DNA of 64,000 nt from NCBI RefSeq assembly GCF_015278315.1, contig NZ_JADIJE010000012.1, positions 1-64,000 on the forward strand, written 5' to 3'. Shown piece by piece: positions 53,741-62,602 of the stretch (within the stretch, counting starts at the first letter, position 1; each line of letters begins with the position of its first letter). The DNA comes from Microbacterium ureisolvens (GTDB lineage: Bacteria > Actinomycetota > Actinomycetes > Actinomycetales > Microbacteriaceae). The notes under the pieces were generated by a model. That model was not told the origin of the DNA, made no database searches, and saw only the letters and a list, made by a program, of their open reading frames with translations. The translations under genes and the position numbers were made by a program.

Positions 53741-54187
53741 ATGCCCGTCTTCGATCACCTCGGCATCACCGTCGAGGACCTCCCCCGCGCGATCGCACAG
53801 TTCCATCCCGTGATGGACGCCCTGGGACTCACCCGCTACGACGCCGACAACGGCGTCTCATGGCACACCGAGGGTGAGACCGAGCTGATCCTCTTCCCCG
53901 CGCGCGAAGCAGGCTCCGGTCCGCACCGGCACGGCCGGGTCGGCTGGCAGCACCTCGCCTTCGCGGTCGACTCGCGTGCGGAGGTCGACCGGCTCCACGC
54001 GATCGCCCTCGCGGCGGGCTGGACGCCGGTGCGCGAGCCGAAGCTCTACCCGCGCTTCAACGACCGCTACTACGCGTCGTTCCTCGAAGACGACAACGGC
54101 ATCCGCATCGAGTTCATGCACAACCCGCCGCGCGAGGACGCCGAGCGCCCGGGCGACGGCGAGCAGGACGCGGGGCGCTCCGGCTAG
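53741..54187 (+). CDS. VOC-family (glyoxalase/dioxygenase-fold) protein
   Basis: 148 residues, a single VOC unit of two paired beta-alpha-beta-beta-beta modules. It starts VFDHLGITVEDLPRAIAQFHPVMDALGL, continues GRVGWQHLAFAVDSRAEVDRLHAIALAAGW and ends YYASFLEDDNGIRIEFMHN. The His, His and Glu of these three segments are the expected metal ligands. The reaction (lyase, dioxygenase or antibiotic-binding) cannot be chosen from sequence. Its TAG stop shares the palindrome CTAG (54184-54187) with the convergent gene. Confidence 0.87.
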   Translation: MPVFDHLGITVEDLPRAIAQFHPVMDALGLTRYDADNGVSWHTEGETELILFPAREAGSGPHRHGRVGWQHLAFAVDSRAEVDRLHAIALAAGWTPVREPKLYPRFNDRYYASFLEDDNGIRIEFMHNPPREDAERPGDGEQDAGRSG

Positions 54188-54726
54188 ATCGAGTGCGCGA
54201 GGGTCTGCAGGCCGACGACGAGGAGTCCCAGCGCGACCAGGATCGCCAGCGCGATCACCTGCTTCCACCACGCCAGATCGGAGCGGCGCACCGCGAACCA
54301 GCCGATGACGGCGAGGGTGGCGATGTAGACGATGGCGGATGCCCGCAGCGCAGTCTCGAGCGGCATGACTTCGAGCAGGGCGAGCAGCAGCAGGATGCCG
54401 GGCGTCAGCAGGGTGCCCAGCGCGCCCCCGGCGATGCGCGTGGAGATGATGAGGTCGGTCCTGCCCGGGAAGGTCCGGTGCACCGATAGGTGCGAGATGA
54501 CGTCCGACACGAACCCGGCGGCGGTGATGCCCACCACGCCGAGGATCAGCGCCCAGAATGCGTGGTCGGCCTCAGCGTGCTCGCTGGAAGCCACCACCAG
54601 CACGATCGCCAGTCCGGTGAAGGTCGCGTAGACCCGCTCCTTGAAGTAGGCGACGACCGCCTGCTCCCCGCCTTCGACCCGCTCCAGGTGCTCCCTCGCG
54701 CGGTCGGTGCGGCTGCGTCTGCTCAC
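54184..54726 (-). CDS. Membrane protein of unknown function
   Basis: 180 residues. A basic N-terminus (SRRSRTDRAREHLERVEGGEQAVVAYFKERVY) is followed by about five hydrophobic segments: TFTGLAIVLVVAS, AFWALILGVVGITAAGFVSDVI, IAGGALGTLLTPGILLLLALLE, AIVYIATLAVIGWFAV and VIALAILVALGLLVVGL. Some features recall VIT/CCC1-type iron or Mn transporters, but the match is weak and I do not assign it. GTG at 54726 overlaps the MFS stop by four bases, so it is coupled to that pump gene. Confidence 0.72.
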   Translation of the reverse strand: MSRRSRTDRAREHLERVEGGEQAVVAYFKERVYATFTGLAIVLVVASSEHAEADHAFWALILGVVGITAAGFVSDVISHLSVHRTFPGRTDLIISTRIAGGALGTLLTPGILLLLALLEVMPLETALRASAIVYIATLAVIGWFAVRRSDLAWWKQVIALAILVALGLLVVGLQTLAHSI

Positions 54727-56306
54727 CCGAGGAGCGTCCCTTCCGCGGCGGCGCTGGCCTTCGGATCGGGCAGCCGCCGCATCCGGAAGGCGTTGAGCAC
54801 GCCGAGCAGCGCCGCGAGGATCGGGATCACGAGGGCCACCTGCAGGGCGAGGTGCCGCGCCTCGGTGTTGATGCGGACCACCTCGTCCGCGGCCTCGGGA
54901 GGCTCGTCCGCCAGCAGCTCTTCCAAGCCGGAGTTCGACATCAGCTCGGCGTCCTCCTCGAGGACGGTGGCCACCTGCTCCTGCTGGTCTCTCGTCAGGA
55001 CCGTGCTCGAGTAGGCGAGGGAGGTGAACGACGCCGCGAGGGTGGCGAGCATGATGGCACCGGCGAACGCGAGCCCGAACGAGAGACCGAACGAGCCCGC
55101 CGCGGAGTTGACCCCGGCGGCCTCGCTGACCCGCTCGTCGGAGATCGGCGAGAGCGTGTAGTTGTTGAGCTGCGAGACGAGCAGGCCCAGGCCCGAGCCG
55201 GCGACGATGAGCGGCACCGTGAGCCACCACCCGGTGTCGGCGATCGGCACCAGCGGGACGATGGCGATGAGACCCACCGCCGCGAGCGAGAACCCGATAA
55301 GGATCAGATTCGCGGGGCGCCCCTTGCCGCGCCGTCCCGCCCAGATCGCGACCGCGAACATGCTCAGCGACAGCGGCGCGATCGAGAGCCCGGCCTGCAG
55401 CGCGTTGTACTCGAGCACCATCTGCAGGTACAGCGGCAGCACGATCATGGTGCCGCCGAGAGCGATCTGCTGCAGCAGCTGCCCGCTCACGCCGGTGCGG
55501 AACGGCTTCGACGAGAACAGCGCCGGGTCCAGCAGGACCGGCTTGCCCTTCTTCTTTCGCGCGTTGAGCCACCACGCCAGGCCACCGAGCGCGACCGCAC
55601 CCAGGCCGATGATCAGGCCGACGTAGCCGCCGCCCTCCTGCCACACCAGGATGCCGAGCACCACGCCGCCCATGCCGATCACCGACAGACCGGCCCCGAC
55701 GAGGTCGATCGACCGGTCACCGTGATACTTCACGTCCTTCACGAGCCCGACCCCGAGCAGCACCACCAGGATGATCAGCGCCTCGAGTCCGAACGCGACG
55801 CGATAGGACCAGAACGTCGTGATGAAGCCGCCGAGGAGCGGCCCGACGGCGGCGGCGATCGCCGCCGACGCACCGACCAGTGCGTACACACGCTTCTGGT
55901 GCTCGCCGGCGAAGTTGCCGTGGATGAGCGACTGCATGGACGGGAGGAGGAGGGATGCCCCGATCCCGCCGATCAGCGCCCAGAAGATGATGACCGCGGT
56001 CAGGCTCGTGGCGAACGTCATCGCGACCGCGCCGACCGCGTACCCGCACAGCCCCAGGATGTAAGCCAGCTTGCGGCCGATGAGGTCGCCTGTCTTGCCG
56101 CCGATGAGGATGAACGCCGCCGAGACCAGCGCCTCCAGCGCGATCGCCCCCTGCACGCCGCTCGCCGTCGTACCGAGCTCCTGCACCACCGCCGATATCG
56201 AGACGTTCATGATCGAGGTGTCGACGACGAGCACGAACATCGCCATGGCGAGAAGGAGCGCGAGGCGCCCGTTGAAGGGCGCTGCAGCGGCAGAATCACC
56301 TGTCAT
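54723..56306 (-). CDS. DHA2-type MFS multidrug exporter (14 helices)
   Basis: 527 residues, the normal length for EmrB/QacA-type pumps. The start has LLLAMAMFVLVVDTSIMNVSISAVVQEL (motif D1-like, with the membrane Asp), then GGKTGDLIGRKLAYILGLCGYA (motif A), and GASAAIAAAVGPLLGGFIT (motif C, marking antiporters). A large loop near the end (TVLTRDQQEQVATVLEEDAELM) is typical of 14-helix members. It probably expels hydrophobic cations or drugs in exchange for H+. The next gene overlaps its stop. It is divergent from a second MFS gene, and no regulator lies beside it. Confidence 0.9.
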   Translation of the reverse strand: MTGDSAAAAPFNGRLALLLAMAMFVLVVDTSIMNVSISAVVQELGTTASGVQGAIALEALVSAAFILIGGKTGDLIGRKLAYILGLCGYAVGAVAMTFATSLTAVIIFWALIGGIGASLLLPSMQSLIHGNFAGEHQKRVYALVGASAAIAAAVGPLLGGFITTFWSYRVAFGLEALIILVVLLGVGLVKDVKYHGDRSIDLVGAGLSVIGMGGVVLGILVWQEGGGYVGLIIGLGAVALGGLAWWLNARKKKGKPVLLDPALFSSKPFRTGVSGQLLQQIALGGTMIVLPLYLQMVLEYNALQAGLSIAPLSLSMFAVAIWAGRRGKGRPANLILIGFSLAAVGLIAIVPLVPIADTGWWLTVPLIVAGSGLGLLVSQLNNYTLSPISDERVSEAAGVNSAAGSFGLSFGLAFAGAIMLATLAASFTSLAYSSTVLTRDQQEQVATVLEEDAELMSNSGLEELLADEPPEAADEVVRINTEARHLALQVALVIPILAALLGVLNAFRMRRLPDPKASAAAEGTLLG

Positions 56307-56381
56307 GAACGAAGCAAACCACCGCGACGCTTCCGAGCGCTACGGTGAATCCGCACCAGCCGTTCAGCGAAGGGGTCCTCA

Positions 56382-57761
56382 GTGTCCGACATGAACTCTT
56401 CCGACACGCCCCCCGCCTCCCGGCTGCCCGATTTCGCCGGCACCACGCCGACCGACGCCATGGCCGCCGCGGTCGACGCGGACGGCCCGGCGCGCACGAG
56501 CGGACGCGCGGTGCTCGCGTGGGGGCTGTGGGACTGGGGGTCCGCAGCCTTCAATGCGGTCGTCACCACCTTCGTCTTCACCGTGTACCTCACCAGCGAG
56601 AGCTTCGGCGCCTCCGGGACGGTCGAAGCGCAGCTGGGCTGGGCGCTGGCGGGGGCCGGTCTTCTCATCGCGCTGCTCGCACCGGTCACCGGTCAGCGCT
56701 CCGACACGTCCGGCCGCCGCAAGCTCTGGCTCGCGGTGAACACGTACATCGTCGTGGCGATGACGGCGGCGATGGTGTTCGTCGCCCCCGACCCCGCGTA
56801 CCTGTGGCTGGGCCTGCTCCTCGTCGCGGCGGGCAACATCTTCTTCGAGTTCGCCGGCGTCAACTACAACGCGATGCTCTCGCAGGTCTCGACACCGCGA
56901 TCGATCGGCCGGGTGAGCGGCTTCGGCTGGGGAATGGGGTACGTCGGGGGCATCGTGCTGCTGCTGATCGTGTACTTCGGCTTCATCCAGGGACTGTTCG
57001 GCGTGCCTGACGAGGACGGCTGGCCGGTGCGCCTGGCGATGGTCGTCTCGGCGGTCTGGTTCGGCCTGTTCGCCCTGCCGGTGCTGCTCACGGTGCCGGA
57101 GTACCGCGGTGCCGGCGCACGGCGTGAGCGCATCGGCTTCTTCGCCTCCTACGCGCGGCTCGGGCGCGACATCGCGCGACTGTGGCGCGAGAGCCGCCAC
57201 ACCGTGTGGTTCCTGCTGGCCAGCGCGGTGTTCCGCGACGGTCTGGCCGGCGTCTTCACGTTCGGCGGTGTGCTCGCGGCATCCGTCTTCGGCTTCTCGG
57301 CGGGTGAGGTGATCATCTTCGCGATCGCGGCGAACGTCGTCGCCGGGGTCTCGACGATCGCCGTCGGCGCGCTCGACGACAAGCTCGGGGCCAAGCCGGT
57401 CATCGTCGCCGCGCTCATCGGACTGGTCGTGTCGGGCCTGCTCGTCTTCTTCCTCCACGACGGCGGGCAGATCGTGTTCTGGACCGCCGGCCTGGCGCTG
57501 TGCCTGTTCGTCGGGCCTGCTCAGTCGGCGTCCCGCACCTTCCTCGCCCGCATCATCCCGGCGGGCCGCGAGGGCGAGGTGTTCGGCCTCTATGCGACGA
57601 CGGGCCGCGCGGTGTCCTTCCTCGCCCCGACGATGTTCGCGCTCTTCGTCGCCCTGTCAGGCGAGGCGTACTACGGCATCCTCGGCATCGTGCTCGTGCT
57701 GCTGGCCGGGCTCCTCCTCCTGCTGCCGGTGCGGGCGACCCCGCAGAAGATCGCGGACTGA
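56382..57761 (+). CDS. MFS transporter, UMF1/Atg22-like
   Basis: 459 residues. After a 40-residue polar start, AWGLWDWGSAAFNAVVTTFVFTVYLTSESFG is the hallmark of the UMF1/Atg22 branch (WxxYDWGxSAF pattern). GQRSDTSGRRKLWLAVNTYIV (motif A) and FFEFAGVNYNAMLSQVSTPRSIGRVSGFGWGMGYVGGIVLLLIVY are also typical. Eukaryotic relatives export amino acids from the vacuole; bacterial substrates are unknown. GTG at 56382 starts the family-like reading. A perfect eight-base hairpin follows the stop. Confidence 0.87.
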   Translation: MSDMNSSDTPPASRLPDFAGTTPTDAMAAAVDADGPARTSGRAVLAWGLWDWGSAAFNAVVTTFVFTVYLTSESFGASGTVEAQLGWALAGAGLLIALLAPVTGQRSDTSGRRKLWLAVNTYIVVAMTAAMVFVAPDPAYLWLGLLLVAAGNIFFEFAGVNYNAMLSQVSTPRSIGRVSGFGWGMGYVGGIVLLLIVYFGFIQGLFGVPDEDGWPVRLAMVVSAVWFGLFALPVLLTVPEYRGAGARRERIGFFASYARLGRDIARLWRESRHTVWFLLASAVFRDGLAGVFTFGGVLAASVFGFSAGEVIIFAIAANVVAGVSTIAVGALDDKLGAKPVIVAALIGLVVSGLLVFFLHDGGQIVFWTAGLALCLFVGPAQSASRTFLARIIPAGREGEVFGLYATTGRAVSFLAPTMFALFVALSGEAYYGILGIVLVLLAGLLLLLPVRATPQKIAD

Positions 57762-57763
57762 GC

Positions 57764-57781
57764 GCGCGGCCTCGGCCGCGC
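57764..57781. terminator. Short hairpin after the UMF1-like gene
   Basis: GCGCGGCC (57764-57771) and GGCCGCGC (57774-57781) are perfect eight-base arms with a two-base loop, starting two bases after the stop codon. Confidence 0.6.
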
Positions 57782-57881
57782 TGAGAAGCGCTCGGGTCGC
57801 TCCGGGCACGTGGCCGTCACCGGCGGGCGTGCGGAGACGGTCACCCCGATCGGCTACCCTCGCTTTCGGTGACTCGTCACC

Positions 57882-58520
57882 GTGCGACGGGGGGTCGTCG
57901 CGCTGTCCTGCGCCACCTCGCCGACCCCGAAAGCAGCCGTGCCGACCCGCCCGACCTCGCACCTGCAGCGCCTGCGCGCCGAGCGGCTTCGCGCCGCGCG
58001 TCACCAGCGGGCGGTCGCGTACTGGTGCGTCATCCTCGCCCTGCTGGTGTCGCTGTGGATCGGCACGAGCGTCGTGCCCCCGGAGTGGCTGCGCACACCG
58101 GCACTGTTCGGGCACCTCGCGTCGGTGATCGTCGGCCTCGGCGCCGCCGTGCTGCTGGAGCTCAGCGGACTGCTCTGGATGCTGCGCCGCTCGGCGCTCG
58201 ACGACGTGCGACGTGTCGAGCGGACCGTCACCGGGCTGGCCTGGCTGGGCATCGCAGGGCTGTTCGCGACGGGCGCCTTCCTGCAGCCCGACCTCTCTCA
58301 GCCGCTCACCGTCATCAAGATGAGCGCGGTGCTGCTGGCGGCGATGAACGGCGTGGCCATGACACGCCTGACCGACGAGCTCGCACGTCTCCCCGCGGGC
58401 GTTCGCTTCGGCGCACTCCCCCGCCGACTGCGCGTCTGGTGCGTCTGGAGCGCCCTCGTCTCGCAGGCGGCCTGGTGGACGGCCGTGCTGATCGGGATGC
58501 TGAACACCGCCTCTCGGTGA
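57882..58520 (+). CDS. Four-helix membrane protein, unknown function
   Basis: 212 residues from GTG at 57882, or 193 from GTG at 57939. The upstream 30 residues are low-complexity, so the shorter form may be right. Four helices are visible: AVAYWCVILALLVSLWIGTSV, LFGHLASVIVGLGAAVLLELSGLLWML, TGLAWLGIAGLFATGAFLQP and VWSALVSQAAWWTAVLIGML. The conserved-looking HLASVIVGLGAAV and the later KMSAVLLAAMNGVAM recall CopD/DUF2269-like membrane proteins with histidines in helices, but I do not assign it. It is transcribed rightward before the VWA gene, with a 114-base gap. Confidence 0.68.
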   Translation: MRRGVVALSCATSPTPKAAVPTRPTSHLQRLRAERLRAARHQRAVAYWCVILALLVSLWIGTSVVPPEWLRTPALFGHLASVIVGLGAAVLLELSGLLWMLRRSALDDVRRVERTVTGLAWLGIAGLFATGAFLQPDLSQPLTVIKMSAVLLAAMNGVAMTRLTDELARLPAGVRFGALPRRLRVWCVWSALVSQAAWWTAVLIGMLNTASR

Positions 58521-58634
58521 TCTCCCGAGATTCTCGCGCTCGCCTCGCAACCGCACTCGGGTTAGGCTGTGGCCTTACCGGACTACCCGGCCGGTGACCC
58601 CCCGCCCGGCCTCACGGCCGCACCGACCTCTAGG

Positions 58635-60740
58635 ATGCTCATGCGCGACCGCATGCGCGGCGACGAGGACGCGCCCGGACCTCGCCGCGGCCAGTCTTCG
58701 AATCCGGTGACCGCACCGATGCCCTCGGCGTCGCCGTCGACCCCCGCCCCCGTCTTCTCCACCGCTCCGGCCGCCCCGGCCGCGACCCCCTCCGCACCCT
58801 CCGCGTCGTCCGGAAACCGGGCGACCACCGCTTCGCCGAAGAAGCCGTCGGCGATCGAAGAACGGCGCGAACGCCGCCGCAGGCGTCGCCGCCAGCTGAT
58901 GCTGTGGGGCACCGTCGCCGGCATCGTCGTGCTCGTCGGGTCGATCGGCTCGGTCTCGTACGCGATCGTCTCGAACCTCTCCGACTCCGAGCCCACCGCC
59001 GCCGAACCCGCTCCGCAGGCGCCGGCCGAGGTGGAGCTCATCGAGTTCCCGCAGGACGAGCCGGCCGCGACCGCCGGCGCAGAGCCGTGTGCGAGCGTCC
59101 GCGTGCTGTCGTCGTTCGAGAACGCCGAGATGGTCGAGAGTCTCGCGGCCGCGTACAACAGCCAGCCGCGCAACGTCGCCGGCTCGTGCGTCACCGTCAC
59201 GACCACCAAGGACAAGTCCGGCGTCGCCGCCGCCGTGGTGGCGACGGGCTTCCCGAACCTCGCCGACGACCAGAAGCCCACGGTGTGGCTGCCCGACTCC
59301 TCGACGTGGGCCGATGTCGCCCAGGCGCAGGGTGCCACCAACCTCCGTGCGGAGGGCGCGAGCGTCGCGATCTCCGACATCGTCCTCGCGGTGCCCGAGC
59401 GGCTCGCCGAGACGATCGGGTGGGATGCCGAGTCGCCGAGCTGGTCCGAGATCTTCGAGGCCGCCGGCGACGCCGAGCTGTGGAGCGGTCTCGGGCACCC
59501 CGAGTGGGGCGCCTTCAAGCTCGGGAAGACGAGCCCTCTCGTGGCGACCTCGGGTGAGGCGGCGATGTTCGCCTCGTTCGGCACGGCGTCCGGCTCGGTG
59601 GCCGACCTCGCCGTCGCCGACGTGCAGAACACGACCGTCCAGGCGCAGGTGCACGAGAACGAGACCGCGACGAGCCACTACATGGCCACGCCCGAGCATT
59701 TCCTGTGGCACGCGCGCCAGGCCGAGGCGTCCGGTTCCGCCGCCGACTTCCTCTCGGCCGTCATCGTCGACGAGAAGTCGGTGTGGGACTACAACCGCGG
59801 CATCACCAGCCGCGACGGCATCAACCGCACGCAGGCGGAGCCCCCGGCCGAGCAGCTGGTGCCCATCTACCCGACCGACGGCTACTACTCCGCCGACAAC
59901 CCCGTGATGCGACTGACCGGCCCGTGGATCGATCCCGTCGAGTCCGAGGCGGCCGCCGACTTCATCCGCTTCACGCACACCGCGCAGGGTCAGTCCGCCG
60001 TGCGCTCGGCCGGGTACCGCGATCTCAACCGCGCCCTCGACGAGGGCGTCGCCAAGGTGGGCCAGCTCGACGCGGCGCAGCGCGGCACCCTGGCCTTCCC
60101 GGGCGCCGACGTGGTCACGGCCGTCCAGGCCTCATTCCCGGAGGTGCGCAAGCGCGCGAACGTGCTGTTCCTGCTGGACGTGTCGGGATCGATGGACGAG
60201 CCGATCTCGGCGTCCGACACCAAGCTCACCCAGGCGCGCAAGGCCATCGAGGAGGCGCTCGGGCACTTCACGACCGGCGACGACGTGGGCCTGGCGGCGT
60301 TCGCGCAGGCGCCCGACGGCGCGATGGTGCCGGGCCTTGTCTCACCGGTCGCCGACATCGGCTCATCGCGCGACGCGTTCCTCGGCGCGCTCGGCGGCTT
60401 GACCTCCATGGGCGACACCCCGCTCTACCAGGCGGTCGACACGTTCGCGGCGCAGCAGGCGTCGGCCTGGTCGGCCGATCACATCAACGCCGTCGTGCTG
60501 CTGAGCGACGGCGAGAACGACGCCCCGAACGCGCCGACGATCAGCGCCGACGAGATGCTCGCGAACCTGAAGGACATGCACCACGCCACGCCGGTGCTGA
60601 TCTTCACCCTCGCGTACGGTGCCGACGCCGACGTGGCGACGCTGCAGTCGATCTCGAGCGCGACGGGCGCGCACTACTACGACGCGACGGATCCCTCGAA
60701 GCTCGAGGCCGTGCTCGGAGACCTGGTCACGAGCTTCTAG
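58635..60740 (+). CDS. Membrane-anchored solute-binding / von Willebrand A domain protein
   Basis: About 701 residues from ATG at 58635 (GTG at 58569 and ATG at 58641 are also possible). A disordered Pro/Ser/Ala-rich cytoplasmic start ends in an Arg-rich stretch (EERRERRRRRRRQ), followed by one membrane helix (LMLWGTVAGIVVLVGSIGSVSYAIVSNL). The outer part has a bacterial solute-binding-type fold (CASVRVLSSFENAEMVESLAAAYNSQ through the PIYPTDGYYSADNPV region). A VWA domain follows with a complete MIDAS metal site starting at Asp515 (FLLDVSGSMDE; later GDTPLYQAV and LLSDGENDAPN). It probably acts as an extracellular binding or assembly protein. Its TAG stop shares CTAG with the convergent BCCT gene. 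Confidence 0.85.
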   Translation: MLMRDRMRGDEDAPGPRRGQSSNPVTAPMPSASPSTPAPVFSTAPAAPAATPSAPSASSGNRATTASPKKPSAIEERRERRRRRRRQLMLWGTVAGIVVLVGSIGSVSYAIVSNLSDSEPTAAEPAPQAPAEVELIEFPQDEPAATAGAEPCASVRVLSSFENAEMVESLAAAYNSQPRNVAGSCVTVTTTKDKSGVAAAVVATGFPNLADDQKPTVWLPDSSTWADVAQAQGATNLRAEGASVAISDIVLAVPERLAETIGWDAESPSWSEIFEAAGDAELWSGLGHPEWGAFKLGKTSPLVATSGEAAMFASFGTASGSVADLAVADVQNTTVQAQVHENETATSHYMATPEHFLWHARQAEASGSAADFLSAVIVDEKSVWDYNRGITSRDGINRTQAEPPAEQLVPIYPTDGYYSADNPVMRLTGPWIDPVESEAAADFIRFTHTAQGQSAVRSAGYRDLNRALDEGVAKVGQLDAAQRGTLAFPGADVVTAVQASFPEVRKRANVLFLLDVSGSMDEPISASDTKLTQARKAIEEALGHFTTGDDVGLAAFAQAPDGAMVPGLVSPVADIGSSRDAFLGALGGLTSMGDTPLYQAVDTFAAQQASAWSADHINAVVLLSDGENDAPNAPTISADEMLANLKDMHHATPVLIFTLAYGADADVATLQSISSATGAHYYDATDPSKLEAVLGDLVTSF

Positions 60741-62563
60741 GAGTTCGGCGGTGCCGGCCGATCCGCATCCGTCTTCGCGGAGGACCGGCCGTCATCCGCC
60801 GGGCTCCCGGCGGGCGGCACCGACGCCTGACCAGGCCGTCCCCGCAACCAGCGCGGCAGCTGCGGCCAGCGGACGCCGCGCTGATCGGGGCCCTCGACCT
60901 CGAGCCCGTAATAGTCGCCGATCCTCTCGACGAACGCGTCACGCCGCGCATGGTCGTACGCGGCCCGCTCGCGCCGGAATGCGACGATCGTCGACCAGCA
61001 CATGAGGAGCATGACCACGCTGAAGGGCAGCGCGATCGTGATGGCCGCCGTCTGCAGGGCTGTCAGCCCGCCGGTGAGGAGGAGCGAGACCGCGAGCACC
61101 GCGGTCACCAGCGTGAAGAAGGTGCGGATCCACTTCGCCGGCTCCTGGTTGCCTCCGGTGGCGATCATGCCCATCACCAGCGCTCCCGAATCGGCCGACG
61201 TCACGAAGAAGATCGAGATCAGCACGATGATGCCGATCGTGAGCACCGTGCTTCCCGGGAAGTAGTCCACGAGCTGGAAGATCGCGCCTTCGAGGTCGAC
61301 TGTCCCGTCGGGGAGGGTCATCGAGCCTGGGTCGCTGAGCTCGAGCGCCAGCGCGGAGCCGCCGAGCACCGCGAACCACAGGATCCCCATCATCGTCGGC
61401 ACGATGATCACGCCGAGCACGAACTCGCGCACGGTGCGCCCCCGTGAGATGCGTGCGATGAAGATGCCGACGAACGGCGACCACGAGATCCACCAGCCCC
61501 AGTAGAACGACGTCCAGGATGCCTGCCACTCCTCGCCCGCCTGGCCCTGGAAGGCGCTGACGTTGAACGACAGTCCGATGTAGTTCTGGATGTAGCCCCC
61601 GATCGACTGCACCCACTCCCGCAGCAGGAACTCCGTCTGCCCGAAGACCAGGAGGTACAGCAGGAGCACGCCGGCCAGGATCAGGTTCGCCGACGACAGC
61701 CACTTCATGCCGCGGCCCACCCCGGACAGGACCGACATCAGCACGAACACCGTGATGATCCCGATGATGAGCACCTGCAGCCCCACCGTGGGCTCTCCGA
61801 GCCCGGCCGACTCGAGCCCGGAGCTGATCTGGAGCACGCCCAGGCCGAGCGAGGTCGCGACGCCGAAGAGCGTGCCGGCGAGGGCGACGATGTCGATCGC
61901 ATGACCCCACGGGCCTTCGACGCGTTTGCGCCCGAGCACCGGCTCGAGGGTCCACCGGATCGAGACCGGCCGCCCGCGTCGGTGGATCGCGTAGGCGAGT
62001 CCCAGACCGACGACGACGTAGATCGCCCACGCCTGGACGCCCCAGTGAAGATAGGTCTGGGTCAGCGCCTGCTGGGCCAGCTGCTCCGGGGTGCCGCTCA
62101 CACCCGGTCGCGGCGAGACGTAATGGCTGAGCGGTTCGCTGACGCCGTAGAAGACGAGGCCGATCCCCATCCCGGCGGCGAACAGCAGGGCGAACCACGC
62201 GCCGACCGAGAACTCCGGCTTCTCGTCGTCGCGGCCGAGCCTGATGTCTCCGAACCGCGAGAAGCCCATCACCAGCGCGAAGGCGACGAAGAAGGCGGCG
62301 ATGAGCACGTAGTACCAGTTGAAGGCGTTCACGATGCTCGACTGGATCGCCGCGAAGAGCGCATCCGCCGCTCGCGGAGCGATGATCGCGAACGCGCTGA
62401 AGACCATCACCACGGCGGCTGCCGGCCAGAACACCCACCGCTGGATGCCGGCGCCGACGATCACGCGCTCGGACTCGCCCGGCAGCGTGCCGGCGCCGTG
62501 CTCGTCCTCATGGTCGGGCGGGACGGCGCCGGATGAGACGCGCCTGTCCGGTTCGTCGGTCAC
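60737..62563 (-). CDS. BCCT-family osmolyte transporter
   Basis: 608 residues with the twelve-helix LeuT-like BCCT fold. The BetP-type signatures are present: FAAGMGIGLVFYGVSEPLSHY (glycine-rich helix 3 that lines the Na+ and substrate site) and WTSFYWGWWISWSPFVGIFIARISRGRTVREF (the tryptophan box and conserved loop of helix 8). It probably imports betaine, choline, carnitine or a related osmolyte with Na+ at the plasma membrane. A charged C-terminal tail of about 70 residues could be the osmosensor, as in BetP (inference). GTG at 62563 has TAGCGT six bases upstream, fitting a leaderless message. Confidence 0.93.
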   Translation of the reverse strand: MTDEPDRRVSSGAVPPDHEDEHGAGTLPGESERVIVGAGIQRWVFWPAAAVVMVFSAFAIIAPRAADALFAAIQSSIVNAFNWYYVLIAAFFVAFALVMGFSRFGDIRLGRDDEKPEFSVGAWFALLFAAGMGIGLVFYGVSEPLSHYVSPRPGVSGTPEQLAQQALTQTYLHWGVQAWAIYVVVGLGLAYAIHRRGRPVSIRWTLEPVLGRKRVEGPWGHAIDIVALAGTLFGVATSLGLGVLQISSGLESAGLGEPTVGLQVLIIGIITVFVLMSVLSGVGRGMKWLSSANLILAGVLLLYLLVFGQTEFLLREWVQSIGGYIQNYIGLSFNVSAFQGQAGEEWQASWTSFYWGWWISWSPFVGIFIARISRGRTVREFVLGVIIVPTMMGILWFAVLGGSALALELSDPGSMTLPDGTVDLEGAIFQLVDYFPGSTVLTIGIIVLISIFFVTSADSGALVMGMIATGGNQEPAKWIRTFFTLVTAVLAVSLLLTGGLTALQTAAITIALPFSVVMLLMCWSTIVAFRRERAAYDHARRDAFVERIGDYYGLEVEGPDQRGVRWPQLPRWLRGRPGQASVPPAGSPADDGRSSAKTDADRPAPPNS

Positions 62564-62602
62564 GCACCCACGCTATCCGCGTGACTCCCGAGCAGGTAGG
62601 CC

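Noticed and set aside
54184..54726. VIT/CCC1-type iron-manganese transporter call
   Set aside because: Only general helix layout matches. The Asp/Glu/Met motifs of that family are not visible, so I left it as unknown.
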